Source: Histoplasma ohiense (taxonomy: Eukaryota > Ascomycota > Eurotiomycetes > Onygenales > Ajellomycetaceae). Taken from it: 64,000 nucleotides of DNA. The notes beneath the pieces are model-generated. The model did not search any database. It saw only the letters and a program-made list of their open reading frames with translations, and had not been told where the DNA came from. Within the stretch, counting starts at the first letter, position 1. Every line of letters begins with the position of its first letter. The stretch lies in NCBI GenBank assembly GCA_017607445.1, contig JAEVHH010000005.1, positions 1,307,001-1,371,000 on the forward strand, in the 5' to 3' direction. Below, piece after piece: positions 10,701 to 21,479 of the stretch. A program made the translations under genes and the position numbers.

Positions 10701-11407
10701 TGTCACACACTGAGATTGTAATTAACAGTTGAGATTCTGCTACAACAGATGTAAGCTCATTCTTCCTTCTACACAGATACAACTTAGAGATTCTGGACTT
10801 CTCTGAGACTCTCTGAGAAACTGTGTACATTCACAGTCTCATACAGACAGCAGAGAACATTGTGAGCAAGCTGAAGAAAGCTCACAAATGAGCAGAAGCT
10901 TCAATGATCAGCATTTAGTAAAATTACAAGAATCAAGCAAACATCAGAAGGAGTTCTGCAATCTGATATTATGTAGAAGACAAAGTCTGACTAGATCTCA
11001 AGAACATAAGAACAGACCATCTCTTGCATACACTAGATTACCATCACATCAAGTATATGGTGAAGAAAGTGCTAGACACACACAATTATCAACTCAACAC
11101 TCTGTCTGGCATTCACAATATCTTTCATACAAACCTGCTCTAATCTGCAGCCAAGGATTCATTCCCCTCTCAGAGAATCTTCAATTGACAGCCACCTGCC
11201 ATTATAGAAGAAGATAATGAACTTGAGTGGGAAATTGAAGCAATTCTTGATGATAGAATCAATCACTGCTGCTGTGAATACCTCATCAAATGAGTAGAAT
11301 ATGATTGTCTGATCTGGGAACTTGCATCTGTCTTGAAGAACACCACCGCCCTCAACATCTATGAGTCCTCACTCACTTCAGTAGAGAGGGATAATGTGAT
11401 GGGTTAG
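7757..11407 (+). pseudogene. C1 pol: protease, RT, RNase H, integrase, chromodomain
   Basis: One continuous frame from the slippery site to a TAG 13 bases inside the 3' LTR, with no net indel. Order: retropepsin with V-D-S-G (near 7891); reverse transcriptase with V-Y-M-D-D-I-L-I-F near 8957-8989; RNase H ending at the S-L-F-L-S / F-T-I-H-Y motif near 9690-9730; integrase with V-S-D-R-D-S-Q-F (about 10514-10538) and T-D-G-A-T-E-R (about 10605-10630); and a C-terminal chromodomain (about 11225-11340), which makes it a chromovirus. Roughly forty TGA codons break it. Near 10915 a tandem TAG TAA replaces the CAG CAA of C4. Confidence 0.88.
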
Positions 11408-11928
11408 TATCTGTTAGTAATCAACTTATACAATCAATTTCTCTTCTACATCTGCTTGTTTCTGATTGCTGTGATCTTGTGTAATTCTTGATGTTCTTTC
11501 ACTCTGTGCTCCATGCTTGTATAGTTTCTAACAATTCTTTCATGTAGCTCTTAACATTCTTCCACTCCATGCTCCATGTTTATGTAGTCTCTAACAATTC
11601 TTTTATATAGCTTCTAATGTTCTCTCACTCTGTGTTCTGTGCTTGTGTAGTCTCTAATGATTCTTCTGTGTAGCTCTCAATGATTCCCCCACCTCACACT
11701 CCACACTTGCATAGTCTCTAATGATTCTTACACATACTTCTTAATGTTCTTCCACTCTGCGCTTCACTGTGAAGCAGCTTCTGATATTCTTCCACTCTGA
11801 ACTTTCCTCTATAAAAACCCTCTTCATATGACCCTTTCTTCTGATTTCTTTTCTCTTTCTTTCCTTAATCAATTCGTAATCTGTAATTAGAATAGTATCA
11901 AATCGTTAATCGAAGTACGCCCATTACA
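11395..11928 (+). repeat. C1 3' LTR (534 bp)
   Basis: TGTGATGGG...CCCATTACA, preceded by the purine tract gtagagagggataa. The last 40 bases retain several CpGs (tcgttaatcgaagtacgccc) that are TG or CA in other copies, so they preserve the ancestral sequence. Confidence 0.93.
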
Positions 11929-12255
11929 TTGAGGTTCTGAATTGGGGACTCATTGTCTATCTTGAAAGTGTAAGTAATTGTCATTGTCAATTGAATATGC
12001 TGAGATATCTGTTCTTAAGTATACATCTGTGGGAAATTGAGATGCTTTACTTTGTATGGCTTCAGCAGCTTGCTGTCAGAATTCATCTGCTTCTGCTGCT
12101 AGTCTTCATTGTTCTTTGAGTGAGAGTTCTTGAGCTTGAAATTGATTGATATGTATGTGGGGTTTGTCTGATTGTGTAGAACTTTCTATGATTACAGAGT
12201 CAATTAACTGATGCTCTCAGTGTTTCCATCTGTCATCTAAGTCATCAGATGATAT
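11929..12255 (-). mobile_element. C5 fragment 2: RNase H to integrase linker
   Basis: Continuation of the minus-strand C5 element between the C1 and D insertions. It corresponds to C4 52551-52880. It is degenerate pol linker sequence with no recognisable motif. It ends with GATAT, the left target duplication of D. Confidence 0.85.
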
Positions 12256-12637
12256 TGTAAGCAGTGATATGAGAATTAACTGCTTATATCACAAGAAGTC
12301 CTTAAGACTCTGCAAGGATTAAGTTGTAGAAGATAATACAGTAATATATCAGAGAGGATTCAGATTAATATTGATATTGTAGAATATAGAGGTCAAATTA
12401 AAACAGAATGATCTGCTGATCTCTAGAAGATTGAGTCAGCTGCTATCTATATACACAGTATCATAAACAAATCAAACTTGCTATGATGTAGATGATGTAG
12501 TATAATGCAAGTGGTAAGATAATGTCTTGATTTCAAATCTGATATGACATTGGTGGTGCTATATTCAGTGATGTCATATCTTTAGAGCAATCACCAATTT
12601 CAGTCTAGCACTGATAACTTAGTGCAGATTTCTTACA
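12256..12637 (-). repeat. D 3' LTR (382 bp)
   Basis: On the plus strand it begins TGTAAGCAGTG and ends TTTCTTACA, so the outermost TGTAA/TTACA form a short inverted repeat. It pairs with 33620-34001. Confidence 0.93.
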
Positions 12638-13096
12638 ACTGCCTCCTCTGAAAGAGCTGCTGTTTCAGTGGATCAAAAAATTGTAGAGTAATTGTAGGTA
12701 ATTCACAATCACAAGCAACAGTGAACCTTTGTTGTTTCACTGATAACACAAAACTCATAGAAGTAAATAGAATCATAACTGACAACACAGAAGTAAATAG
12801 AATTATAGAATATGTGATTTCACAAAGAATATAGAGAATCAGAATCTCTGAGCAAATCTTGCTTCTGATAAGCTATTGAGAGATTCCTTCCCCCACCTCT
12901 GCTATCAATATTTTGAAGAAGAATGTAAGTAATCACTAGAGAACTGATGGGTTATCAATATAGAAATGTTTGTTAACAGTAAAAGCAGTTTTTTAACCAT
13001 ATTTTCCAGAGAAATCCTCAGTCAGTAAGTATTGTGTTGCTTTGTTTCTATTTCCAGTAAGGGATTGCTAACTTGCTTTGAATAAAATCAGAAATT
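12638..13096 (+). other. Region upstream of the D antisense gene
   Basis: 459 bases between the D LTR and the ATG of the antisense gene. I see no gene. It would hold the promoter and 5' leader of that gene, and on the element's own strand it is the 3' end with the polypurine tract (complement: cctcctctgaaagagc near 12640). No TATA box stands out with confidence. Confidence 0.5.
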
Positions 13097-13901
13097 ATGT
13101 TGTTTACTTCAGTTAATCAGCAAATCCAGGATTTTGTCACTGAGAAGAACATCACAGCTGGTTCTGCAACAGAAAAAATTCTCACAGAGAATATATTCAT
13201 GAAACTGTGTGAAGAAATCAATGAGCAATTGAAAGAGAAGCAGTATGCTCACAGTCTGAAGCTGGGGAGTTGTGTTCACTGCCTCAAAGCAATAGAAGAT
13301 GTGCCCCTCTGCATGCAAGAGGTTGCATTTAAAAACTGCAAGAGATGTCACAACAATAGATCTCATTGTGACTCTGTAAGTTTATTGAAGTAATATCAAA
13401 GATTTGATAATAAAATTAACACTGAAGTAGGTTCCTGCGCGTTTCAAAGATCAGACTATGGCATTAGAGGTGTTATTTCAGAAGGGCCTGGGAAAATACT
13501 TTGAATTGCTAGCAATGCAGAAGCAATTCATGAAGAAACTCAGTGTGTATTACTTGTTTGAATGTAATAAGATTGATGGAGACATTCTCAGTGCTTCACA
13601 GCACTGAAAGATCTGTGTTGCTGCTGGCAGAACCTCTATCAAGAGAAAATCTGTTGCTGTGTCAGTCTCTGCTGCTCTTTCTGCTTTCTCTGCTGCTGCT
13701 TCTGTGGCTGTACTGAACTCATCCCCTGCCCTTGAAGTTCTTGCGATTCTGCAGCGGATTGAAACCGCTCAGAAGGAAATGAATGAAAAAATGGAAAAAA
13801 TGGTTACACAGATGAGGGAGATGGCCCAGAATATTGAATGCTTGGAGATGACATTTTATACAGTATGTATAACCAAAGGAATTTCACTAGATAATCACTA
13901 A
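13097..13901 (+). pseudogene. D antisense gene: six-cysteine putative zinc protein, two exons
   Basis: This gene lies on the strand opposite to D gag-pol, between pol and the 3' LTR. Exon 1 is 13097-13375. The intron is 13376-13430 (55 nt, GTAAGT...TAG). Exon 2 is 13431-13901. The product is 249 residues with one in-frame TGA at 13605-13607. Residues about 55-91 hold C-x2-C-x9-C-x8-C-x2-C-x6-C, and the splice donor falls two codons after the last Cys. The next residues begin V-P-A-R-F-K. An Ala/Ser/Val-rich stretch (near 13655-13720) is followed by a probable coiled coil (13735-13860, heptads rich in E, K, M). Several CpGs survive in exon 2, unlike the surroundings. Zinc binding is inferred from Cys spacing; the function is unknown. 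The single stop means it may be dead. Confidence 0.72.
13376..13430 (+). other. Predicted intron of the D antisense gene
   Basis: GTAAGT at the 5' end and GAAGTAG at the 3' end, with a possible branch site attaac 13-18 bases before the acceptor. Removing its 55 nt joins the cysteine-module exon in frame to the second exon (…D-S | V-P-A-R…). The position, two codons past the last Cys, equals that in families A and B. Confidence 0.65.
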
Positions 13902-14241
13902 CAGATCATAGTTGATAGGAAGGATTGGGAAAATTGAAAGGGAATTTGATATCATGAAAGAAGAATAAATTATAGGCAGTGTTCTGAAGGATTCTTTGGA
14001 TGTTTTTTTTTTTAAATAGTTTTTTCACCAAGGATATAATGTCCAGAATAATATCTTGGTTCTTTGCTTTTTCCTTTCAATCAGGGTTTGAAATTGTAAT
14101 GTAGCCTCATTAAACTTCTAAAACCTTGTAGAATAAAAAGGAGAAGAGTGTCACTAAGCTTCAAGAATCTTTCACAGTTTGAAGCAGAAGCATAGATGAG
14201 TAGAAACTTCAAAATCTTTATAGAAAAAAATAGAAAAACTA
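13902..14241. other. Spacer between D pol and its antisense gene
   Basis: 340 AT-rich bases between the two convergent stops, with a 9-T run near 14005. I see no gene. It probably holds the 3' ends of both transcripts. Confidence 0.45.
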
Positions 14242-15104
14242 CTAATGTTGTGTTCTGAAATGCTTCTTCTTAACAAGAGATTGATTTCAATTTACCTTCT
14301 CATATTCTTCAAGAAGATTACAGGAATTCAAAAGGTTATTAGAGAGTTCTCAAGTGTTCTCAGTATTAGAATATTCTTCTCACTTGACAAGATATTGCTT
14401 CTTATTATGGTGCAATTGTTTATTCAAAATAGCTTCAACAAAATATTCTGTTTCATCTTCAAGTAGAATGTCAGAAGGTTTCTTAGGTTCTTCATCTGAT
14501 CTCTGATAATAGAGTTTCAACAAGGTAACATGGAAGACAGAATGTATAGACTCAAAGATTCTCAGAAGATCTAGTCAATATGCTTGCAATTCAATGATGT
14601 TCAGAATTGTAAATGATTCAAACCATTTATCTTCAAGCTTGCAGCAAGATCTAGAAGTTGTTATATTCATGGAAGATAAAAGAACTTGATCTTCAATGAC
14701 AAAGAATTTCTTTTGATATCTTCTGTTATAGTATTCTGCTTGCTTTTTGAAGGATTTTTGAACTTTGACTTGGAGATTGCTTTGTATCTCTTGTAATTTC
14801 TTCACCCTTGCTGTAGCTAAGAGCTCAAGATCAATAGAGGTTACAGATTCAGATTCTTTATCAATTATCTCTCTCAGTGAAACAGAATTGTAACCTAGTA
14901 GTGCTTGAAACAGTGGCATATCAATAGATGCTTGAGAAACAGAATTGTAGATGAATTGTATCTGCAGAAGTAGATTCATTCAGTTATTCTGATGATAGTT
15001 CAAGTATACTTGTAAATAGTTCTCTAATGTTTGATTCTGGTGTTCCATTTGTTCATTGATTTGAGGGTGGAATGCCGTACTCAGGTTGCACTTAACTTGT
15101 AAAT
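14242..15104 (-). pseudogene. D gag-pol C-terminal part: integrase end and chromodomain
   Basis: Continuation of the D frame after the A1 insertion. If one copy of the TAAAT duplication is dropped, 29701 joins 15099 with the frame kept. It covers the integrase T-A-F-H-P-Q block (near 15055-15075), a 134-codon open stretch (14575-14979) with the integrase C-terminal barrel region, and a chromodomain (about 14330-14470; E-Y-F-V-E-A-I-L and Q-Y-L-V-K). It ends at TAG 14242-14244. A few TGA codons replace Trp or Arg. Confidence 0.82.
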
Positions 15105-15375
15105 TGTAATAGACGCAACGGAGATATCTATATTAGAAAATAGCTATGTGGCGATAGAAGAACACAGAACACATCAGAATTAATGAGAAGGGGCATAGCA
15201 CACAGCATCATAGGCGACTGTAGTGTGTGGAGATCATCTATATAATGCTCACTGATATCTGTAGATATTAGAAGATCAGTGATTAGCTTTGAATAATAGA
15301 GATTGCTATCTTCTTAACATTCTACATGCATACTTCACACTACTTTCATAATTATACCTACAATCATCTCTTACA
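15105..15375 (+). repeat. A1 5' LTR (271 bp)
   Basis: TGTAATAGACG...CTCTTACA with a tatataatg TATA-like core near 15238. Several CpGs are kept here and lost in the 3' copy. Directly after it comes ATTCTAATCACTC, the likely start of the primer-binding region, which resembles the corresponding site of B and D but does not start with the usual TGG. Confidence 0.93.
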
Positions 15376-15480
15376 ATTCTAATCACTCTTAACTTTATTT
15401 GAGTGGTCCGTTGTTACACACACCTACAATAAAGCATGCAATGTTAGTTAAAACACACAATATTAGTTAAAACACACAAG

Positions 15481-16512
15481 ATGGTTTCAACACATGCAAG
15501 ATCTTTTGAAAATCAATCTGAATCTTCTACTGCCTTCAATGATCACAATGCACATTTGCAACAGTTGAATGATCAAATTCATGAATGAGAGCAGCAATTA
15601 GCTATTCTGCATGCACAACAGTGACTCAACAAGTTGAAAGTGCAGATTCATGAAGATACTCTCATTGAGTCTCAATTAATCTGAGATATCATCACAGAAC
15701 CACTACAAAATTGATCTGTGAATGATACAGATGATGATAATGAAACATCACTGAGGTTGAAGATTAAAGACTATTATTGAGGAAAAAATATGTTAGAATT
15801 CAAAGACTATAAAGATTGCATATTGACTCTCTTTACACATCATCATCAGTATTATCAAAAGAAAGAACACAAGATAAATGATGCTAAACTCTATCTTAAC
15901 ATTCATATTAAGCAGAAATGGTTGAATTTTATATCATTGTATAAGAGATATGAAGAAGCAACACTGTTGACTTTTGATGATATGTTATCACATCTAGAAA
16001 TGCAAATTAACAATCCACAGAATCAGCACTGATTAGTGAGTCAAAAGTTTCAAGATATGAAGCAACAAGAATGGCAATTGATACATGATTTCTCTAAATA
16101 TCTCAAAGACTGAGAATACTACTTATTCTCATATAGCAAAGAATAAAGAATGGATAACTTGTGTAGTAAAATGTTGAAGATATTATGCACAGAACTCAAC
16201 TGTTGAAATCAAGAGCTTCAGAACTATGAAGAGTTGCTTTAAACTCTACAGACTTTTGAGAAAAATATGTTAGAGTGATGATGTGCTATCTGCAAAGAAA
16301 GATCTGCAATATTCATAGAGAATCAGTGTCATTCTGATAAATCTAGCAACTGTCAAAACAAGAGAAAACAAGAGAAACAAATGAGTTCAACTGAATAAAT
16401 CAAGAAAGATAAATATAACTGAATGAAGAAGTGTTCTCACTGTCATAAGAAGGGTCATATTGCAAATGATTGTTGAATATTACATTTCAAAAAGTGCAAC
16501 CAAGTTCAATAA
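15481..16512 (+). pseudogene. A1 gag
   Basis: Frame of 343 codons plus TAA (16510-16512). A Gln/Glu/Leu-rich N-terminal coiled coil (15550-15690) is followed by a capsid-like region (15770-16130) of the Ty3/gypsy gag type. A zinc knuckle C-x2-C-x4-H-x4-C lies at 16432-16473 with every ligand intact, and was followed by a TGA. About twelve in-frame TGA codons break it. Pol lies in the -1 frame and overlaps the 3' end. Confidence 0.82.
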
Positions 16513-19500
16513 GCAAAAAATCAACAATTTCAATTGTAGAAGCAGCTGCTGCATTGGAAATACAAACAACTAGACTGTGAGATAAATGATTATTGACAAT
16601 GAATATGTGAATACTGACAGAAGCAGAATGGTTGATGGTGTGGATGCTAGTGAATTCTGATGTGAATGTGAACTTTGTGTCTCACATCTGGGCATCAAAA
16701 TATTTCTTGAAGACAGAAGATAAACCAAAAGTAGTGGAAGCAGTTGATAATCATAAGATTAAATCATATGAACAACAAAGAGCTGCAATGAAGATTATCA
16801 ATGATGAACATATTCTCTGAGAAGAATTCCATCATTTCAAAGAGGCTGATATTAGTGAATATGATGTAATTTTGAGCATGTCATAGTTGAAAGCTGTGAA
16901 CTCTGATATCAACTGAGTGTGAAGATGCTGAATCTATAGAAAAGTATTAAATATTAATCATGTGCATCTGAATACTGCTAAAGAATTCACAACACTAATT
17001 GATGATGGCAATATTATATTCACTGTCTTATCATTACAAGCTGTGAGTGCAGCAACTGAGTCAAATATTTCAGATGATTATAAAGATTATCTTGATGTAT
17101 TCTGAGAAGATATATCTGATGTGGAACATGCATCTCATGATCACATCATAGAGCTCAAACCTGGCAAGAAACCTCCATATCAATCAATATATAACTTATC
17201 ACCTCAAGAACTCTCTGTCCTCTGAGAATATATTGAAAAGATGTTAGAGAAGAATTGGATACATTTGTCCAAGAGCTCAGTCAGTGCATCAGTGTTATTT
17301 ACACTGAAGAAAGATGAAACTCTGTGTCTTTGTGTAGATTATCAAGAATTGAATGAAATAACAGTCAAGAATTGATATTCACTGCCTTTGATAAGTGAAA
17401 TACTTGATAGATTAGCAGATGTCAAAATATATATGCAACTGAATCTTAGAGATGCATATCATAGAATTCACATACAAGCAGAGGATGAATGAAAAACAGC
17501 ATTTTGAACACAATATGAACATTTTGAATATCTAGTCTTATCTTTTGAGCTAATCAATGTCTCTGCAATCTTTCAATCTTATATCAACAAAGCCCTCAGC
17601 AATCTTTTAGATGTATATTGTGTGGCTTATCTTGATAATATTGTAATCTATTCAAACACACTTGATGAACATGTCATCCATGTTAAGAACATGCTGAAAC
17701 AGTTAAGGTAATGAAGACTATATGTCAAACTTAGTAAGTGTATGTTTCACACAACAGAAATTGGATTTTTGGGTTTTGTGATTACCACACAGAGCATTAC
17801 TGTTGAGAAACACTGTGTTGATATAATTCTAGATTGATCAGAACTGTGAACTATAAATGAATTGCAAATATTTCTAGAATTCATCAATTTCTATCATTGA
17901 TTCATATACAAGTTCTCAATAATAACAGCACCTCTGACTGAATTGTTAAAAGATTATGAAATGAAAAGAGGGAAGAATAACACATCTGTTCAGTTAGATG
18001 AAAACTGCAAGCATGCAATTTTGCAGTTAAAAGAATGCTTTACAAAAACACCATTGTTGATCCACTTTGATCCACAGTGAAAACTCTGTATAGAAATGAA
18101 CAGATCTGATGTTGCAATCACTGCAGTAATATCACAATTAATGAATGATGATCACTGACACTCAATCATGTTTTGGTCTAGAAAGCTCACAGAAACAGAA
18201 AGATATTATCAAACATATAATCTAGAAATATTGCTGATTGTAGAAGCTTTCAGGCAATGATGTCACTACTTACATGATAGCAGACACTCAATAACTGTTT
18301 TATCTGATCATGTCAACCTTCAGCACTTCATGACAATGAAGCAGCTAAATGAATATCAGATTCACTGAATGAAAATGCTCTCAGTATTCAATTTTGAAAT
18401 AGAGCATCATTCTGAGAAAAATAATCCCACAGATGCATCAAGTCATTGCTCAGATTTTGTAAAATATACAGCTTTCTTGATGAAACTCTCTACTCTGCAA
18501 GAGAAGCTGCATAAGAGGATCTTTAAATCACTAAAGACAAAAGAAAACATAAAATTAGATCAATATGTCAAGATGATGTGAAAAGATCTGCAAGCTAATG
18601 AAAATTGTTGAGTGAAGAGATCTATAGTCATTGATGACAACAACTTCTGCAGAATAAAGAACACATCTGTGAATGAGAACAAGATCACAGATGTTATGAG
18701 ATTAAATTTAGAGACTCTGATGCTACAGATTCTAGCTATCAAGATATTTGAGTCTGAGACAGTCTATTGTGAAGAGATAGCTGAATCTATCATTGAACTC
18801 TTACTGCAGATTCAGAATAGAGATATCAACATATCTGAACTTCACAGAAGACTAGAGATGAATGATGCTAGTGTAGATAATTATTCAATCTGAGCAGTAG
18901 ATAAAGATGGCCTGCTCAGAAAAGATGATAAAGTCTATATATCACAAAATAAGACTGTAAGACATGAAATAATGAAAATGAATCATGATGATTCTCAAGG
19001 TGGCCATTTTGGACATGACAAAATCATCAAAGCAATCAAACACAAGTACTTGTGGCATGATATGAGCAATGAGATTGCAGAATATGTGAGAACTTGTGAT
19101 GTTTGTCAATGTGTCAAGATACTGCAGCACAAGCTGTATGGGTTGCTACAATCACATTCAGTGTCAGATAAGAAATGGCATACAATTAGCATGGACTTTA
19201 TTGAAGGTCTGCCAGATAATAAAAAGAGAAGTCAAACCTATAATACTATTGTTGTATTTGTTGATTTATTCATCAAATGAGTCATAATTGTGCCCACATC
19301 TTCAGAGCTAGATGCAGAAGAACTTGTGGACATTATTATATAAAGAGTTGTGAAGAACTTTGATCTATCTGTGAACATTATTAGTGACTGAGATTCATTA
19401 ATAAATAGCAAGTTTTGATTGACATTGTGTTATCTGCTTCATATCTGATGAAAATTATTGACAGCATTCCACCCACAAATCAATGGTCAGACAGAATGAT

Positions 19501-19829
19501 TGAATCAGATAATTGAACATTATCTTTGCATATATTGCAGCTATCAGCAAGATAATTGGATAGAATGGATTTCTCTGATGCAATGGGCATATAACAACAC
19601 CTTTCACACATTGATAAAAATGACATCATCTGAAGCAATGATTGACCAATCAACTGAACTTTGCATAGACATAGAATCTCCAAGCACAGACATGTCAAAA
19701 TCAACAATGAAATAAGTGGAACAGATGAAGCAAGTGGAGAACAAAATCTGAGAATGTCTGAAAGCTGTCAAAGCAGCTGAGAAAAAGTATTATGATCAGT
19801 GTCATATATCAAAAAGCTTTAAGATAGAG

Positions 19830-20100
19830 TGTAATGCACTCATTTATTATTTCCTTATTATCTTCGCTTATTCTTACCTCTTTCTATTATACTCTCGCTA
19901 CCGCTATTTCTATATGTATATATATATCAATGTATGTATTTCACACATCTTCTTTCTCTTTCTTTTCTTCCTTAGTGATTAGCTACACTACACTACATTA
20001 TGCTACTATACTATATTGCTTTACAATATATTACTATTATCTCCATTATGCTATAAACTATCTTCTACTGTTACTCTTCACACTGTCACTACACCTCACA
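19830..20100 (+). repeat. B1 5' LTR (271 bp)
   Basis: TGTAATGCACTC...CACCTCACA with a tatatatatat core near 19918. Followed by gTTTCTAATCACTCAATC, the primer-binding region. Confidence 0.93.
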
Positions 20101-20147
20101 GTTTCTAATCACTCAATCTTTGAGAGACAGTTCATTGAGTAATAGTC

Positions 20148-21479
20148 ATGACCTCTATCCACAGCATCCATCATACTTGTGCTACCACCGAATCTGAAGC
20201 AACAAACATTATGGAAGAAAACCACAAAACATGCACTTCTGTCACTGAAAGTGTGCAACAAGCATCATCTTCTTCTATGAAATCAGACTCTGAGTATAGT
20301 TCAGAAGAGAATATCTCTTCTGAAGATCTTAGTGCAATTGAGACTGAGAAGATAACTGTGATCAGAAGAATCAAAAAATTACAGACTGAGAAAGAATTGC
20401 AAGAACTTCAACAGCAGTGCAATACTTTACTACAAGAATTGAATGAAACAATTCCAGTCATCTGAAATACACTAGAAGTGCATCCAAACCACAGTAGAGA
20501 TGCAACTAGTGTGAATGATAATCATGATAACATCATCAGTATTCTCAGATCATCAGAAACCACACTACAAGCACTCAACATCTTAGTGAAAAGCACCATG
20601 ACTACTGTCAGTGGGAGATGTAGTTGGGTATCACTTTGGCAATTAGAACTTCAAGATTCCAGCATGAGTGGTCATTCTTCTCAGAGAGATATGAAAAAGT
20701 TTCAAGATCAAAGTATAAAAGAATTTGAAAACTTTGTTACAGCTGCTATCACTTTTCATGCCAGTGATCTTGATTACTACAACAAACACAATCATCAAAA
20801 GATCATTGAAGCTGTTACTCATTTCAATGTCAAGATGCAACAACATTGGTATCAACATACACATGATATACAGACTTTGCCACCATGAGAAGAATTTGTT
20901 AGTTGAATGCAATGTCAAGTCATCAATTCAGATAGAAGTTTCTGAGATGCTGATAGACAGTACTGAAAAACAGAGCAACAAGAAGATCAGACAGTTCAAC
21001 AATTTGCTTCATACTTACAATCAATTGAAGAGCATCTGCAGCATTTTTATAGTGAATATCATCAGAAATCACATCTCTATATGAAAGTTCTACCTTCCAT
21101 TCACTGAGAATTTGACAAATATGCAATCAAATTGGAAGAGTTAAGCTATGATGCCACTCTATATAAACTTGCAATGACAGAATTGAATCTGTCAGAGAGA
21201 TGGAAGAAGCTTAAAGAGAAGTCAAATTTCAAAAACCTCATTCAAAGCTTTAACAACAGAAATAATGCTGATAATAGATCACAAAACAAACACAGATGAA
21301 ATGACACTACAAAGTCTGATGACTTCACTCAATCAAAATATTGCTGTTATTGCAAGCAATCAGGACATATCTTCAATTTGTGTTTCAAACAATCCAAAGA
21401 CAAATCCAAAAACACCAAGTTCAACTTGAAACTCAATGCAAAAGACACAAAGAACTCAAAGAACTCAAAAAATGCTTAA
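20148..21479 (+). pseudogene. B1 gag (443 codons)
   Basis: ATG at 20148, TAA at 21477-21479. The N-terminus is Ser/Thr/Glu-rich with a short coiled coil (about 20330-20455). The middle is a capsid-like domain (about 20640-21230). A zinc knuckle C-x2-C-x4-H-x4-C lies at 21342-21383, followed by a Lys/Asn-rich tail. Only about eight TGA codons interrupt it; two open stretches exceed 100 codons. In the last codons the heptamer A|AAA|AAT (21467-21473) is in the zero frame, right before the overlap with pol. Confidence 0.85.

Larger units (their letters stand above)
5833..11928 (+). mobile_element. C1: complete family C Ty3/gypsy chromovirus (6.1 kb)
   Basis: A full-length element: two 534-bp LTRs, leader, gag, pol and polypurine tract. 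The target duplication is TAGAG on the left (5828-5832) and TTGAG on the right (11929-11933), with one mismatch. It is inserted in the opposite orientation into C5, another member of its own family. The frames contain no net indel, only base-substitution stops, so it looks like a young copy killed by deamination. Confidence 0.95.

Noticed and set aside
10888..11217. 109-codon plus-strand frame in C1
   Set aside because: It is in another phase than pol, whose integrase C-terminal and chromodomain sequence runs through the same region.
7757..11407. TGA read as a sense codon (alternative genetic code) because nearly all in-frame stops are TGA
   Set aside because: The same sites carry CAA, CAG or TGG in other copies, and TG/CA mirror differences also occur in LTRs and other non-coding parts. 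CpG deamination explains the excess of TGA without a code change.
13097..13901. The D antisense gene as an ordinary host gene between transposons
   Set aside because: It lies inside the LTR and TSD borders of D, and related genes are at the same relative place in families A and B, so it belongs to the elements.
14005..14015. T-run near 14005 as a transcription terminator
   Set aside because: A single homopolymer in AT-rich DNA is not evidence; no hairpin or RNA gene is next to it.
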